Shown here one piece after another: positions 1 to 12,364 of a stretch of 64,000 bases of DNA. The stretch is from Triatoma infestans. Lineage: Eukaryota; Arthropoda; Insecta; Hemiptera; Reduviidae. Position 1 is the stretch's first letter. Every line of letters begins with the position of its first letter. The stretch is taken from the NCBI GenBank assembly GCA_011037195.1, contig JAAEAF010002813.1:52741-116740 (forward strand), in the 5' to 3' direction. Both the position numbers and the translations under genes were made by a program. The notes under the pieces are model-generated. The model worked only from the letters and a program-made list of their open reading frames with translations. It did no database searches and was not told where the DNA came from.

Positions 1-7
1 TCTCGTT

Positions 8-1000
8 TTTACTTTCTCTTACTCCTGTAAGAGGAAGTATTGTAATCGTGTCAAATTTTCGATATCGAGTTTTCACCGGTAATATCCGTTTTGAGGTCCC
101 CTGAGTCCAAAATAGTGGTTTTTAGAAAATAGTGTGTGTATGTGTGTGTGTATATGTGAACAGCATAGCTCAAAAACGAAAAACCGTAGATAGTTCAAAC
201 TTAATATTCCGCTTAGGTACCACCATGGGATCTGACAGTACGTTACCTGTCATAATTCCTCAACCGGGAGTACCACTTTATTAGTTTTTTTTTACTTTTT
301 TGCGATTTTCTCAAAAATGGCTCTAACGATTTTCTTGAAACTTGGTACATCAACTACACATACAAAGAGCTCCAACTTTTCTTTATATCATTTCTCCGGA
401 AAAATTCATTTAAGGTTACTTTTGGGGGAGAGGTGGGGTTGCGGCTTCCTCTAAAATGCTATTTCAGTTTATAGACAATTCTGTCATTTAAATAATGTTA
501 TTTAGAATTAAACATGTTGTTGAAATTCCGAGTTGCACAAAAATCGGATGACCGGAAGGGCGTTTACTTTACCACTTTAATCAATGATTTTATCACTTTT
601 TCGCAATTTTCTCAAAAATGGCTTGGACGATTTTCTTGAAGCTTCGTATATAAATTACACATACAAAGATGTACAATTTTTATTTAAAACATTTCACTGG
701 GAAAATTTATTTAAGAGCACTTTTAGAGGAGGGGTGGGGTTATGTTTTTCTCTAAAGTGCTGCTATCATAGTTGATTATACAATTTTATGATCCAAACAA
801 AATTAATTAGAAATAAATAAATGGCCAAAATTCTGAGTTCAAGAAAATTAGTAAACCGGAAGTATGCCTTCACTGAACAGTTTTTCAGTTATCGAAGAAT
901 TTCATTAAATTTGGTACACTAACTATAAAATTTGTCAATTATAATTTTGAAAACTGGAGTAAGAGAAAGTTGTTTGAGTGTTTCACACCAGATTTTTATT
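8..1000 (+). repeat. ~1 kb dispersed repeat, near full-length reference copy
   Basis: This is the most complete copy of the commonest repeat in the window. It begins with a pyrimidine-rich ACTTTCTCTTACTCC end followed at once by its near complement (GTAAGAGGAAGT). It then has a TCGATATCGAG block and a TG-rich tract, and two to three internal units built on 'TTTTCTCAAAAATGGCTCTAACGATTTTCTT', quoted here only in short: CTCAAAAATGGCT at about 311 and 611. It ends with GTAAGAGAAAGT and TTTCACACCAG near 970-995. No reading frame of note is present. The two ends are near inverse complements, which suggests a non-autonomous DNA element, but no target-site duplication was established. Confidence 0.6.
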
Positions 1001-2177
1001 TATGGTAACCAACCGCCCCAGAGTGTGTGAGCGGGAGTGGATGAGGAAGAGAACTGCTAAGAATATTTTTAGTTTCTCTTACTGTTGTGAAATTTTAGGT
1101 TTAAAAATTGCAAATATAAAAGTCATCTTTAGTATTGAGAATTTTGTTTAATCTTGCTCGTTATATACGGCATAATTGTATTAATACGATTTTGGTAAAT
1201 ATCAGAATTAAATATCTTATGGTTGTTTCACGTTTCGAGGTTTATAGAATTTGGTCACATAAAAAAAAATTTGAAAACATCGGTCGGCCTGTCTGTCTGG
1301 TCATTTATTAGATATATTTTAGAAATTATAAACAATTTTTTCCAAACTGTTTTTGCAAACACTTTGAAAAGTAGCGGACTCGAAAATGTTGTAACAGTTT
1401 TTCAGAATTAAATTAAAATAGATTTAAGCGAAATGCTAGATATCAGAACTTCCTCCAAATAACTTAAAACAAAAAATTCCTCGAAAAAAATTACAAATGA
1501 ATACGAAAGATCTTGAAGTGTGTCGAAAGTATAGCAGAAAAAAAATTATTTTTAGAAAATCAGGACGAAAAAAGTATTCTTTAAAGTGATCTTCTGTAAA
1601 ACTTTTTTGGGATCTCAAGTGAAATAGAATTGTTTTAATCTTTTGTTTTTATTTACGCTACTGGTATACATAAAATAAAAATATTAAGACATATCTAGTG
1701 CTAATCAATATTTTTGGTTGGGAGGGGGCCACAAAATGTATTTTCGGGAATAAATCTAGATTAAGTTAATTTTTAAACACTGTTGAATGAAAAATAATTG
1801 AGATGAGAATTTTTGTTTTTCTATAAATTTGCATATCATGAAAGTTCCTTATTCTCTTGTAAAATAATTCAAATACTTGGACATACATTAAAATAGTTTG
1901 TATTTTTTTAAATACATAAACCTATTTTTCATTGTCTATAATCTTTTATATTTTATTTCTATTTATGCTACTTTCATTTTTTGAGAGCGAGATTTATTCT
2001 CTTCTCATGCAGTTTTGGCTCATATGCCATATGTCAAAATGTTATTTGGAATTCTGCATGTTTGCTACCTATTCATATCATTGCATTGTGCGGTTTCTGT
2101 AGTTGAATGGGTTCACCTTTTCTTTTTAATGAAGAATTGAAGTTTTTCAATTTAAATGTGGCCCAGTTTCATCTGTT
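1001..2177. other. AT-rich region upstream of HROB
   Basis: No gene is seen here. Weak, diverged pieces of the 1 kb repeat can be traced at about 1070-1440. The rest is AT-rich sequence that must contain the HROB promoter and 5' UTR. No TATA box, initiator or CpG-rich block could be singled out by eye. Confidence 0.4.
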
Positions 2178-5100
2178 ATGTTTCAAGTAGAAGATGATTT
2201 TGATTTCGATGATGTAAGTTTTTGCTTCTTAAAGGTGTAGTTAGTAAATTTTTTGAAATAAATGAATGGTATTTACATATTCGGGTTTGGATTTATGGGG
2301 CAAGGCAACAGGTGTTAATACTGTGCAAGTTTGTATTAGTGTTATATACTTACAGAAGCCCTATTTTCATTTAGGAAGTTTGATTTCTTTATTACTTCCG
2401 TGATACAGGAATCTTTTTGAGATTTTGCATAATGCAAGAAACCTCCTAGTTTATGAAGTAAATCGTTTTTACAGTATATAGAAAAAAGATATTATTACCA
2501 TTGTTTAATAAAACTTACTAATAAAGAGAATACTTGGTCTTTCAACCATCAGAGGATAGTTTATGCACAGAATAACTTACAAGTTGGAAATATTAATATG
2601 ACTTGTCAGTCAATAATAATAGAAGGCATTATGTATGATTTTTTATTACTAGTATTATATGTACTTAGTGCAACAAAATCAAACATTTATATAAATTTAA
2701 ATTGTTGTACACAATATAGAGAGAATATCCGAGCTTTTAAAAGTTCTATAATTAGATTAATTAAATCCCCTCTAATCTTAAAAATTCATATAATAATTGA
2801 GAAGGATTGTTTGTCAGTATTATAATTCTTATCGTCTAAATTACAATTAAGTATACTATTCCACGGGAATACTGTATAATTTTTAGCTGGGTTGATTATT
2901 GTAAAAATAATTTTGTATACCGGGATTTGAAGTATTACCAAGTTATTTTTTTCCACACAGTTCAATATTATAACATTTTTCTGTATTTATGCCATAATCT
3001 TTAAACAGTTATTTACTTTTTATAAACCAGACCATTCGTTAAAATATTATTTGAATAGCCAAAAATTTTTAGGTACCTCTCAAAGAGGTAATTCTTATAT
3101 TTTTAAAATCTAATGAACGCATAATTTTTGGTTTATATATAGACTACAGATCCACTTTGTTTAAGGATCAATTGGACATACCTGCCAGTGGAAGTGATGT
3201 TAGTAGTAAACCTGAGGATGTACCAGAGATCGTAGCACAAAATCTTACAAATCGTAAGCTAGATCTTTTCGGAAAAGTTAAACGTGCTAAACCAGTTGGC
3301 AATATAGAATTTTTAAATGCTTGGGAAGCGCACAAAGAAAATGGTTTTCCACAAAACATAAGTAACACATTCTCATTTTCAGGTATGCTTCTTTTTATTT
3401 TGTTAAATTGTTGTTGAGTAGTTTTCTTTTTATTCTATAATAATACTACTTTTATTTATAATAATACTCCCTATATTTTATATAATATATTACTTTCTAG
3501 TATATGATTAAAGTGGTGATTACCTTTTTCAGACAAGGTTGAATTAAGTACAAGACATATTAAGAAGACTGTGCGTCAGCGAAAATTTCCGGGACCAGCA
3601 GGACTTTTACCTGAACGGGTAAGAGATTATCTATAATATTATTTCATTGAAGATTTCAGATTTCTTGAAGTATAAATAATTGAATATTTTACATTTTTTT
3701 AGCAAGGAAACACATCACTTATTGCGACTGAAGAGTTCTTGGATGAATTGAATTATGAAAATGATGAGCCTCCCAGCTTCAAAGTTAATATAATAATATT
3801 TCTTTCATTATATGTTTTTATTTTGTGTCCATTGACAGAATAATATACTAATACTAAATTTCAGGAGAAAGAGGTACTTTCGCAAAGTTCTGGCAGAGTG
3901 TTTGAATCTGGAGCTTGGAGTGTTATGATGGAAGACTTAGGAGCATCCGGGAGAAGTTTAATTTCTCTAATGAACTTAGCATCGCTCCGTTTAAAGCTTA
4001 CACGAGGTTATAAAGTTCCTTTTCTGGCAGTAATTATTAATAGTATAGATTGTACTTTGCCAGATCCAACTTTGATAGTTAAAGATATCACTGGTAGGTT
4101 GATCTAAAAAATATATAGAGATATTAAAAAAAAAAAAAAAAAATGAAGAAATTTCTTTCTTTAAAGATGAAATGCATGGAATGCTGCATAGAGAAGTTTG
4201 GGAAAAATTCAATGCCGAGATGACTCCAGGAAGCGTATTAGTTTTAAAAAATGTTGGCGTAATTAGTGCAGGAACAACTTCAAGGAGACATGTATTAAAT
4301 ATTACAGCAAATAATCTGACTGCTATATATTCTACTCGGCAAGGTAACTATATGAATATTGTTCTGTTATAATAGAGATAAAAGTTTTGGTTGCACTTCA
4401 GTTTATGTCAGATCTTCAACTGAGGTACAGTTATAAATCCGGCCGACAAAAAAGTTAGTGTCCTAATTCAAATTAAACCAGAGTTTCCTCGTAAACTTTT
4501 GCACGAATTGAACCCTTTAAGAATGATTTTTCCGTCTACTCCTTATTTCATTTATAATTCAGTAGTTTTTCAGGTTTAAACGGCCACTTCGGGAATGGGT
4601 TTCTTTGAGCAATAGAAGGAAGTTTTCTGAAAACTTACTGATATGATTCCTAAAAGTATCATACACGCTTACTTCTTCCAGTGATCTGTTTCTTCGGGTT
4701 ACTGGGATCTGGTCGTCCAGTTGGGTTCTCCACGAATTCCTGTCTTCTCAACCTCCTTCCGTCAGCCCTTTTCCATGAATTCCGCCACATGATCCGTCCA
4801 TTACCTTCGGGGACTTCGTCTTCTTTTTCCGCTCTAATTGCATTTAATAATTTTTCTGCCCATCCCTTCTCGTTCATTCTTTGCACATATTAAGCAATTT
4901 TTTAACTGACTTCCTTTCATTCGCAGAGCCTTTAATACCGAATCATTCTTTTATTTCCTCATATCTAAGCTGGTCAACATTACTTGGAATGTACTGTTTT
5001 TAAAACATCCAATGGCATTCACCATTTACCTCTGTCCCTGAAAATGAGCCGTTTACAATGCATGTGCATCTAAAATATGTATTTAATTGCTTATGGATCC

Positions 5101-8100
5101 CTCAAAAGAAACGTTTATGCGATGGAAGGCATCATACTTTTATCACCCTCATTGGAAACCTCTAAACAAAACGAATACACATTTGGCATTTCTGTGTCAC
5201 AAAGATCATATATACAAGGATGCAAATTTTTAGTAATACTGTTGTACCAAGAGAGAAGAAAATTTTTCTTTGGAGCGACGACTTTTGAATTATTTCAGTT
5301 TTGTTTTGCTTTCATTTCATCTTGTACTGCAATCATATCTGCTACAAAGATATGTGTGTATTTGTGAACGAAAAACTCAAAAATGAAATATCTTAGTAAA
5401 CTCAAAACTTGTTACTCCATCCTAAATAGAAAGTACAGCTTTAATGGATTCTTTTTTCTTCAGTTTTTCGTGAAAAGGCCTCCGATGATTTTCTTTAAAT
5501 TTGCATACTAACTAAACATGATAACTAAAGTAGACTTTGTATAACTTTTATTGGCCAGAAAAATGTTTTTTCCTTTTAAGGCTTCTGAGGTGGCTAATAG
5601 GTTAAGGTGTTATTTTTCGAAGGTGCTATTTCAATAGTTGTGTCGGTTCTATCATTTATTAATATTTAGGTACAAAAATGCAAATGACTAAACAAAATTC
5701 GTTCATCGAAAGCGCATTTACCGATAAGATTTCCTGAGTTTTTCAATTTTCTTTCGAAAATGGCTTCAGTGATATTATTTTTATTTTTTGGTAAATTGCT
5801 ATATCGCTAAATTGTGAACTGATTGTAAACTATGATCGTGTCCTCCCTCTCTGCCCTAAGTTAAATTGGAAAATTCAAAATAAAAATAACTATCAATATA
5901 AATTACAATGTTTCTTGAACTCTGTAAAGTATACACCAACGGATATTAATGAAAAAATAAATTTTTTATGCGATACCATAAAAAAATCTTCAAGCTACAA
6001 CCCGTACCCACAGAAATCAAAATATAAGGAGAAATGATATGATAGATAGTGCCAACAGGCTCGTAAAAATACATTTAAATATCTTAGAAAATACAAAAAA
6101 AGTAATCTCTTAAAGTGTAAGATATTATATCTGCAATATAATAAAGAATATAAACAGCTCTGTTCAAGAAAGAAAAAGGATTACCATCTGATTTAGTGAA
6201 GAAAATGAATAGTTCTATTAATACAAAAGATTTCTGGGATACAATTAAGAGTTTCAAGAAAAAGGATTTCTATTCAACCGGACCTATTAAATCTAATGAA
6301 TGGGTGGAATATTTTGCAAATCTGCTTGGTGGTGACAGCGATGTACATTTTATGCCGAACAGTGATGTACAGTACGCCGAACCTTATGTGTTTGATGAAA
6401 ATTTAGATAACCCCTTTACAGCAGATGAATTGCAGATTGTCTTCCAAAAAGTAAAAAAATAGAAAAGCACCTGGGTTGGATCGGATTTCATCGGAATTTT
6501 TTAAATATGCAGCGCAAGACTTTTTGGATGAACTATTAAAACTCTATAATGAAATATTTTTAACTGGTAACATACCTACTTCGTTCAGGAAATCAATAAT
6601 ATTTCCTATACATAAAAAAGGTAATGTCAACGAAGTGCAAAACTACAGAGGAATCTCTTTCAACAACGCGATAGGCAAAATATTTTCAGGTCTCTTGCTT
6701 GAAAGAATAACAAAGTAGATAAACGCGGGTATACTCAATGATTTGCAGGCAGGGTTTAGAAAATATTTTTGTGCCCTGGATAACATATTTAATCTTAACA
6801 ATATTGTTAATATAAAATTGCAACATAAACGAGTAAAAGTTTATGCCTTCTTTGTAGATTTATCATCAGCATTTGACAACGTAAATAGGGGAGCTTTGCT
6901 CTTTAAATTATCTCAATATGGTTTGTCAACAAGGATGATTAATGTTTTAAAAGGTTTATTGAGAGCCACACCACCCAAAAAGCATGGTGTGGTGTAAAAG
7001 TGGTCTGACTGAGGCTTTTGATAGTGCATCTGGTGTGAAGCAAGGTTGTGTGCTAAGCCCTGCTTTATTCTCTTTGTAAAGAACTTAAATGACTTTGAAG
7101 ATTACATGTATGGAGGAGGTCTTAGAATATGTGGCGAGAGAGTAAAAATTATGGCATATGCAGATGACATTGTATTACTTGCCTCCGAACCTCATACTCT
7201 CCAGAGAATGATCAACAACTTTCAACAATATCTAATCACATGGCAGCTAAATATTAATTTAGTAAATCCAAAATAGTCATTTTTAGTAAAGGTTCAAAAA
7301 AAAGCAAAAAATGAAAAATGTTTCTCTGAGAATAATGATTTGTCAGTTAATTATAAGTATCCTGCCTTATTCTTACACCAAAACTTTCATTTAAAAAACA
7401 TTTATTAGAAAAACTTAATAAATCTAAATTGAGCATAAACTTGATGTGGCATCAGTTTATGGAAAATAAAAATATTTCATATAATTCAAAATTGCAGGTA
7501 TTTAATTCAGCAAGTAGATCAGTAATGTGCTACGGTGCCCAAGTTTGGGGAGGGACAGAACAGATAGAAGTTGACAAATTATTGAAGTTTTTTAAAAAGA
7601 AAATGTTCAGGCTGCCTAGCTATACTCCCACCTCCTTCTTGATTTGGAAACTGGAATACTACCACTTTATCTACACACATTAAAGCTACACCATAATCAC
7701 ATATTAAAAGTATTAAGTTTACTAGATTGCCGCCTCACGAAAAAACTGGCCATAAATGTTACAAAGAATAATTTATCTTGGTTTAAAGTTATGAAAAGTA
7801 TGGCCTGCCAACTAGAAATTGAAGCACTGTCAGAGAACAATATGTACCGTTAGAAAGATATTTTTTTCAAAATTAGAAATAAATTAACATTGAATTATCA
7901 AAATTAATTTATCATGGATGTGATTGAATCGGAGCCTTATTGTCATTACAGAGAACTTAATTTTGACTTAGGTGACAATCATTACTTGAAAAGCAATATG
8001 ACACTTGAGAATATGAGATGGGTTTTGAAGATAAGAAGTGCTGTACTGAAACTTAACTACTCCATTTAAAGAATATGAACGTAGTTTGTGTTTACTCCGT

Positions 8101-11100
8101 AATCGCGGTGATACCGAGGACTTGCATCATTTTCTGGTTGTATGTTCTATATTGACAGAATACAGGATTAAATATTTTAATAAGAAAACTGTATCCACAC
8201 AGGAAATGTTAAAATTTTAAATGGGAAAAACTGGATTTCCTTGATCAACTATTGTAAATCTGTTTATTTTTATGGAGAGCAATTATTGAAGGAATTTAAT
8301 TATTAGGATAGTTTTAAACTTTCCCCTAGAATATTCGTAAACATGTTTATATATTATAAGAATAATTATTTAGTTTATTTACTATAATAATAGTGAGTTA
8401 ATTCAATATTTAGATTTAATTTAAGATAAGTGCACTACTCAGTGACGGTTAAATAACCGAACTTTATAAAGTGTTTGTTTGTAGAGAAGTTTATTTGTTT
8501 TGTTTGTACTTATTATAAATAAAGATATTATTATTATTTGGTAGGCGAACTGCACATATATATAATTTTTATTTGAAAAATTTATTAGAGGAAGATTCTG
8601 AGGAGACTATATATTATGTTTGGCTTAACTCCAAATCGCCAATACATCTTGAGCTGGGGGACTGAGAGAGGCACTAACGTGGATGGTAAATCATGTACTC
8701 ACATTCTGATAGCTCTTTACGTCCAACAACTATAATTAACGTATAATAATAATCTATATTGAACGAAGTTCAATGATAGAAACATTAATATGTAACACAA
8801 TGCCAAATAAATGATCAGTAAAACTTCCAATTTTTTAGCAAGGGACAAAGTGTGCGATTGTTTTACACCAGTTTGTTTATTTAGAACTCTCATTCAAATG
8901 TCTTCTTGTACATTATTTTGTGTGAGACGAAAGAATATTATGAAGTAATTGAATATTTCTCACAAGAATTTGGATGAACTGAAAGATAAAATATAGATGT
9001 TAGGTCCCAACGATATGTTATTTACTAAATGCTAATTATGTTAAATTTTACAGATTCTATATTCGTTATAAAACCACTTGGAAGAAACTTTCAGTTCATC
9101 CAAATTCTTGTGAGAAATATTCAATTGAATGAGAGTTCTAAATAAACAAACTGGTGTAAAACAATCGCACACTTTGTCCCTTGCTAAAAAATTGGAAGTT
9201 TTACTGATCATTTATTTGGCATTGTGTTACATATTAATGTTTCTATCATTGAACTTCGTTCAATATAGATTATTATTATACGTTAATTATAGTTGTTGGA
9301 CGTAAAGAGCTATCAGAATGTGAGTACATGATTTACCATCCACGTTAGTGCCTCTCTCAGTCCCCCAGCTCAAGATGTATTGGCGATTTGGAGTTAAGCC
9401 AAACATAATATATAGTCTCCTCAGAATCTTCCTCTAATAAATTTTTCAAATAAAAATTATATATATGTGCAGTTCGCCTACCAAATAATAATAATATCTT
9501 TATTTATAATAAGTACAAACAAAACAAATAAACTTCTCTACAAACAAACACTTTATAAAGTTCGGTTATTTAACCGTCACTGAGTAGTGCACTTATCTTA
9601 AATTAAATCTAAATATTGAATTAACTCACTATTATTATAGTAAATAAACTAAATAATTATTCTTATAATATATAAACATGTTTACGAATATTCTAGGGGA
9701 AAGTTTAAAACTATCCTAATAATTAAATTCCTTCAATAATTGCTCTCCATAAAAATAAACAGATTTACAATAGTTGATCAAGGAAATCCAGTTTTTCCCA
9801 TTTAAAATTTTAACATTTCCTGTGTGGATACAGTTTTCTTATTAAAATATTTAATCCTGTATTCTGTCAATATAGAACATACAACCAGAAAATGATGCAA
9901 GTCCTCGGTATCACCGCGATTACGGAGTAAACACAAACTACGTTCATATTCTTTAAATGGAGTAGTTAAGTTTCAGTACAGCACTTCTTATCTTCAAAAC
10001 CCATCTCATATTCTCAAGTGTCATATTGCTTTTCAAGTAACATCCTTCATTTTTTTTTGGTTTGGCCGGCTTCGAATTCTCATTCATCGTCAGAATAAGG
10101 GTATCAATCAATTTGTGTAGAGAGATGACTTCAACTTAATATCAACCGGTGAATATTCAATCAATGAGATGCATGGCAAAGTTGAAGTCATCTCTCTAAA
10201 TATCAATTTGAATAAAATCAATGTCTAAAATAAGATCAGACATATCTAAAATCAATTTGAATTTTGAGAATTCAAAACCGGTCAGAACTAAAAAAATGAT
10301 GCATGCTACGACAGTTAAAATCATAGAAAATATTTGCATTTATCTTTAACAAATTGTAGCAATTGTTGGCCGTTAGAAATGATCAGATGGATCTCTTAGT
10401 TGGCTGATCGGCCAGGGGGTATCAGAAAAACTACTTTCACCGGTGTTCCTTCTCAACCTTTCTCTGGTAGTACACTCATAGATCACAGTCATAATTGAAC
10501 ATGTAGTAATTAATAGAGCATACAAATTTTCCGATTCTAAGATAGCCCCTGAAGAAGACAAACAATGTTTGTCGAAACGTCGGGCCATTAATAAAAAACA
10601 CTTAAAAAACTTTTTAGTGTTTTTCTTATGATACCCCCAAGCACATCAGCCAACTAAGAGATACATCTGATCATTTATCTTTAAATAAATATTTTGTCTA
10701 TTTTTGTTCAATATATATTGATTTTTTTTTTTTTTTTTACCTGCAAATAAAGTATTTTATACAAATCTGATGTATTGTGTTATAGAAAGCATCACTGATT
10801 CGTAGCACTCAAAAAATCCATCTTGAAATTATTTTATTGCCAATTTAATCATTTTATTCAACTCTTGCAGATAGCCAATCAGCTAGACATTACATGTGTG
10901 CCCATACTCTTGTTAATTTGTAATGTTTTCACAAATATAATTCATTTTCTAATACAAATATAGTTGGCCATCTAAGCATGACATTTTTTTATTGTCTCAT
11001 GACAGAATTACCTAAATTGTGTGCTAATTGTAAGAAAAGAAACTTTATTTTTCAGAAGAGCACGTTCAAGTTAGAAAAATTTCGGAGTTGCCTATAGGAG

Positions 11101-11534
11101 ACAATTCTAAAATGTTACAAGAATGGGCACAGATAGTGTCAACACCCACACTTACGAGCAGAACTTCCAGAAATAGATCATTTTCAGCAGAGTCAAGAGA
11201 ATTAAATAATAGCACAATAAATCTCTATAATGAACCAGCAGATTCTTCTACCCCAATCGCAGTTACAAAGCCATCGCTTATACGTCGTCAGTTGATAAAA
11301 GGACAAACTAATATGGTCAATCGTACAGCTCAAAATAAGTCACAACCTGAACATCCGTTCAAAAGATTTAAAACTATGCCGTTTAATGAGATAAACCCAG
11401 TTGCTGATAACCGAATAAAAAAACAATCATGTAAGCCTGTACAAAATAATCCATTTCAAGTTGATTCTGATACATCAGTAGTTGATTCTCTTCTTGATGG
11501 TATCGATACAAATTCTCTTTTTGAAGAATTTTAA
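2178..11534 (+). CDS. HROB: HROB homologue (homologous recombination OB-fold protein), 7 exons
   Basis: Proposed exons are 2178-2213, 3166-3382, 3533-3618, 3703-3783, 3865-4093, 4167-4343 and 11056-11534, all with GT/AG borders. They total 1305 nt and read through without a stop to TAA at 11532, giving 434 residues. Three blocks match the family: FPGPAGLLP in exon 3, an OB-fold region across exons 5-6 (KVPFLAVIINSI, then GSVLVLKNVGV and RRHVLNITANNL), and an acidic C-terminus (SLLDGIDTNSLFEEF). Vertebrate HROB recruits and stimulates the MCM8-MCM9 helicase in replication-coupled homologous recombination, and its OB domain and C-terminus look alike. The protein is shorter than the mammalian one (about 650 residues). 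The first two exons are the least certain: the start (MFQVEDDFDFDD) and the acceptor at 3164-3165 were chosen because they keep frame. A polyadenylation signal AATAAA lies at 11652. The donor of exon 4 (GTTAAT) is weak. Confidence 0.8.
3865..4343 (+). CDS. HROB: HROB exons 5-6, OB-fold core
   Basis: These two exons (3865-4093 and 4167-4343) are separated by a 73-nt intron that contains a poly(A) run. They code for the most conserved part of the protein, about residues 141-275, and carry the alternating hydrophobic pattern of an OB fold. The family signature is seen as KDITG, then LHREVWEKFNAEMTPGSV, then LKNVGVIS, then LNITANNLTAIYS. This is the main basis for calling the gene HROB. Confidence 0.82.
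4344..5830. other. HROB intron 6, first part: LINE-tail-like ORF and repeat
   Basis: No host exon was seen. On the minus strand, 4659-4886 stays open for 75 codons (RMNEKGWAEKLLNAIRAEKE, later GRIMWRNSWKRADGRRLRR). It is basic and resembles the C-terminal tail of some non-LTR reverse transcriptases, but too weakly to assign. From about 5350 to 5800 lies a diverged plus-strand copy of the 1 kb dispersed repeat. Confidence 0.35.
5835..8537 (+). mobile_element. Broken jockey-type non-LTR retrotransposon (ORF2 reverse transcriptase to 3' tail)
   Basis: A degenerate LINE lies in the sense orientation inside HROB intron 6. The linker before the RT can be followed from about 5835. The RT blocks run from 6196 to 7276 in several frames broken by stops and frameshifts. 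They include SIIFPIHKKGN, NYRGISFNNAIGKI, AFFVDLSSAFDNVNRGAL, ASGVKQGCVLSP and the catalytic box MAYADDIVLL at about 7150-7180. The C-terminal region continues at 7429-7853 (MCYGAQVWGG). The 3' end is TTATAAATAAAGATATTATTATTATT-like and stops near 8537 in a short ATT repeat. The element is 5'-truncated, since no endonuclease domain is seen, and it cannot code for a working protein. Confidence 0.8.
7982..8897 (+). repeat. Left arm of 916-bp inverted repeat
   Basis: This arm is the reverse complement of 9125-10040. The arms have equal length, and positions checked at both ends and in the middle sum to 18022, so there is no net gap between them. No mismatch was noticed. It contains the last ~560 bp of the LINE plus ~360 bp of non-LINE sequence beyond the LINE tail, so it was copied as a block after the LINE had inserted. 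Confidence 0.9.
8898..9124. repeat. Spacer of the inverted repeat with an inner 39-bp inverted pair
   Basis: This is the 227-bp centre between the two 916-bp arms. Inside it, 8947-8985 is repeated in inverse orientation at 9088-9126, which overlaps the right arm by two bases. The left side therefore carries about 49 extra bases (8898-8946) between the long and the short inverted blocks. That pattern fits a template-switch or foldback origin with a deletion on one side. Confidence 0.8.
9125..10040 (-). repeat. Right arm of 916-bp inverted repeat
   Basis: This is the reverse complement of 7982-8897, including the 3' end of the LINE in minus orientation. It ends at 10040 in the sequence TTTTCAAGTAA, after which similarity stops abruptly. 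Confidence 0.9.
10064..10290. repeat. Degenerate hammerhead-bearing inverted pair
   Basis: On the minus strand, 10064-10098 reads CTGACGA, a GAAT/ATTC stem, then GAAGCCGGC. This resembles the hammerhead repeats elsewhere in the window, with GAAA changed to GAAG and no clear cleavage triplet. A related plus-strand copy at about 10257-10290 keeps the GAATTTTGAGAATTC stem and ACCGGTC but has lost CTGA. Between them are two inverted copies of a 'GAAGTCATCTCTCTA' type block near 10117-10195. Confidence 0.5.
10376..10676 (+). repeat. Small element with ~57-bp inverted ends carrying a hammerhead
   Basis: The block at about 10376-10435 (AAATGATCAGATGGATCTCT onward) returns inverted at about 10618-10676 with few changes. 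Both arms include TTAGTTGGCTGAT and GGGGGTATCA. A complete hammerhead motif lies inside at 10545-10585. The total length is about 300 bp and no ORF is present. It sits in HROB intron 6. Confidence 0.6.
10545..10585 (+). ncRNA. Hammerhead ribozyme motif, family A copy 1
   Basis: In order: GCCC (stem I, 5' side), CTGAAGA, one extra A, GACAAAC-AAT-GTTTGTC (a perfect 7-bp stem II), GAAA, C-GU (ACGU, self-complementary stem III), cleavage triplet GTC, then GGGC (stem I, 3' side). All conserved core bases CUGANGA and GAAA are present. Stem I here is GCCC/GGGC, whereas the related copy at 42219 has GTTC/GAAC, so the pairing covaries. Stem III is too short to work alone, so cleavage would need a dimer, as known for hammerheads in Penelope-like elements. 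Confidence 0.72.
10680..11055. other. AT-rich end of HROB intron 6
   Basis: AT-rich sequence with a T-run at about 10722-10738. Nothing else recognised before the acceptor TTTTTCAG at 11055. Confidence 0.4.
11056..11534 (+). CDS. HROB: HROB exon 7 (C-terminal, last exon)
   Basis: The acceptor AG at 11054-11055 joins in phase 1 to exon 6 across a 6.7-kb intron. The exon codes for about 158 residues, mostly a polar, serine/asparagine-rich stretch without obvious fold. The acidic-hydrophobic end SLLDGIDTNSLFEEF resembles the C-terminus of vertebrate HROB. Stop TAA at 11532-11534. Confidence 0.78.
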
Positions 11535-12364
11535 TTTTTGTTGTAACTTTTTTACAAATTCCAGTAAATTTCATCTATTAATCATTTTTAATATAAAACT
11601 GTGCACAAACATGAGAGATTTATTGCAGTTTTGTAAATAATTTAAAAGTAAAATAAATTAATTTGTTTATTTTAATTAATTCAGTCTTTATCACAATGTT
11701 AAATACAAAAATAGATATTTCCATTTTTATCATTACATCAGAAATATCTCAGTTTGAAATGGATATTTATCTCAGCAATGAATCAAGTGCAATTGTTGGT
11801 GTACTTTGAAGAAATCTATGTCATATACTAAAACTGTGATATCGATTTTTGTTACAATTAACATTTTAATATTTTCTATTGTATATAAGTTTTCAACAAA
11901 GAAGATTTTTTCTTAAGCTTGAAATATTTATCTTTCTAAGTTTTGATTATAGATATATCTTAAGTGTTTCTTCAACAAGGAATTTAGAGATTCATTGCAC
12001 TCTCTCTAGGAAATAGTATAAACTATTGCACTATACGTTTCGTTATATGTGTATAATATTTAATAAATACTCTAAATTTTTATAAGCTCTATGAAATAGT
12101 TAAAAAAAAAAATACTTGTGTGTCAATTAAGGGTAGTTTCTCTACAGCAGAAATTCCATTGTTTTTTCGTTATTTTAATTTTGAAAATAAAAGGACATTA
12201 TTAAATAAAATCTATAAAAAAAAAACTTTTTAAGTTCATTACAAAAAAAAAAAAATACATTCACAAATATCTCTGAAGTGTACAGAAAAGGGGGGTGGGG
12301 GAAGGCAACAGTCTCCGTGTTAAATAAGGATTTGATCCAAATTTAATTTAATTTTTAAAAAAGT
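11535..12364. other. Convergent intergenic region
   Basis: About 830 bp separate the 3' ends of HROB (+) and the WSC-GNBP gene (-). The sequence is AT-rich with several A-runs and a G-run near 12291. AATAAA for HROB is at 11652. On the minus strand an AATAAA overlaps the last codons of the GNBP gene (about 12374-12379), so that gene may have a very short 3' UTR or use another signal. Confidence 0.5.

Noticed and set aside
2598..2825. A 75-codon frame in HROB intron 1
   Set aside because: AT-rich, no motif, and no splice borders that would keep the HROB frame.
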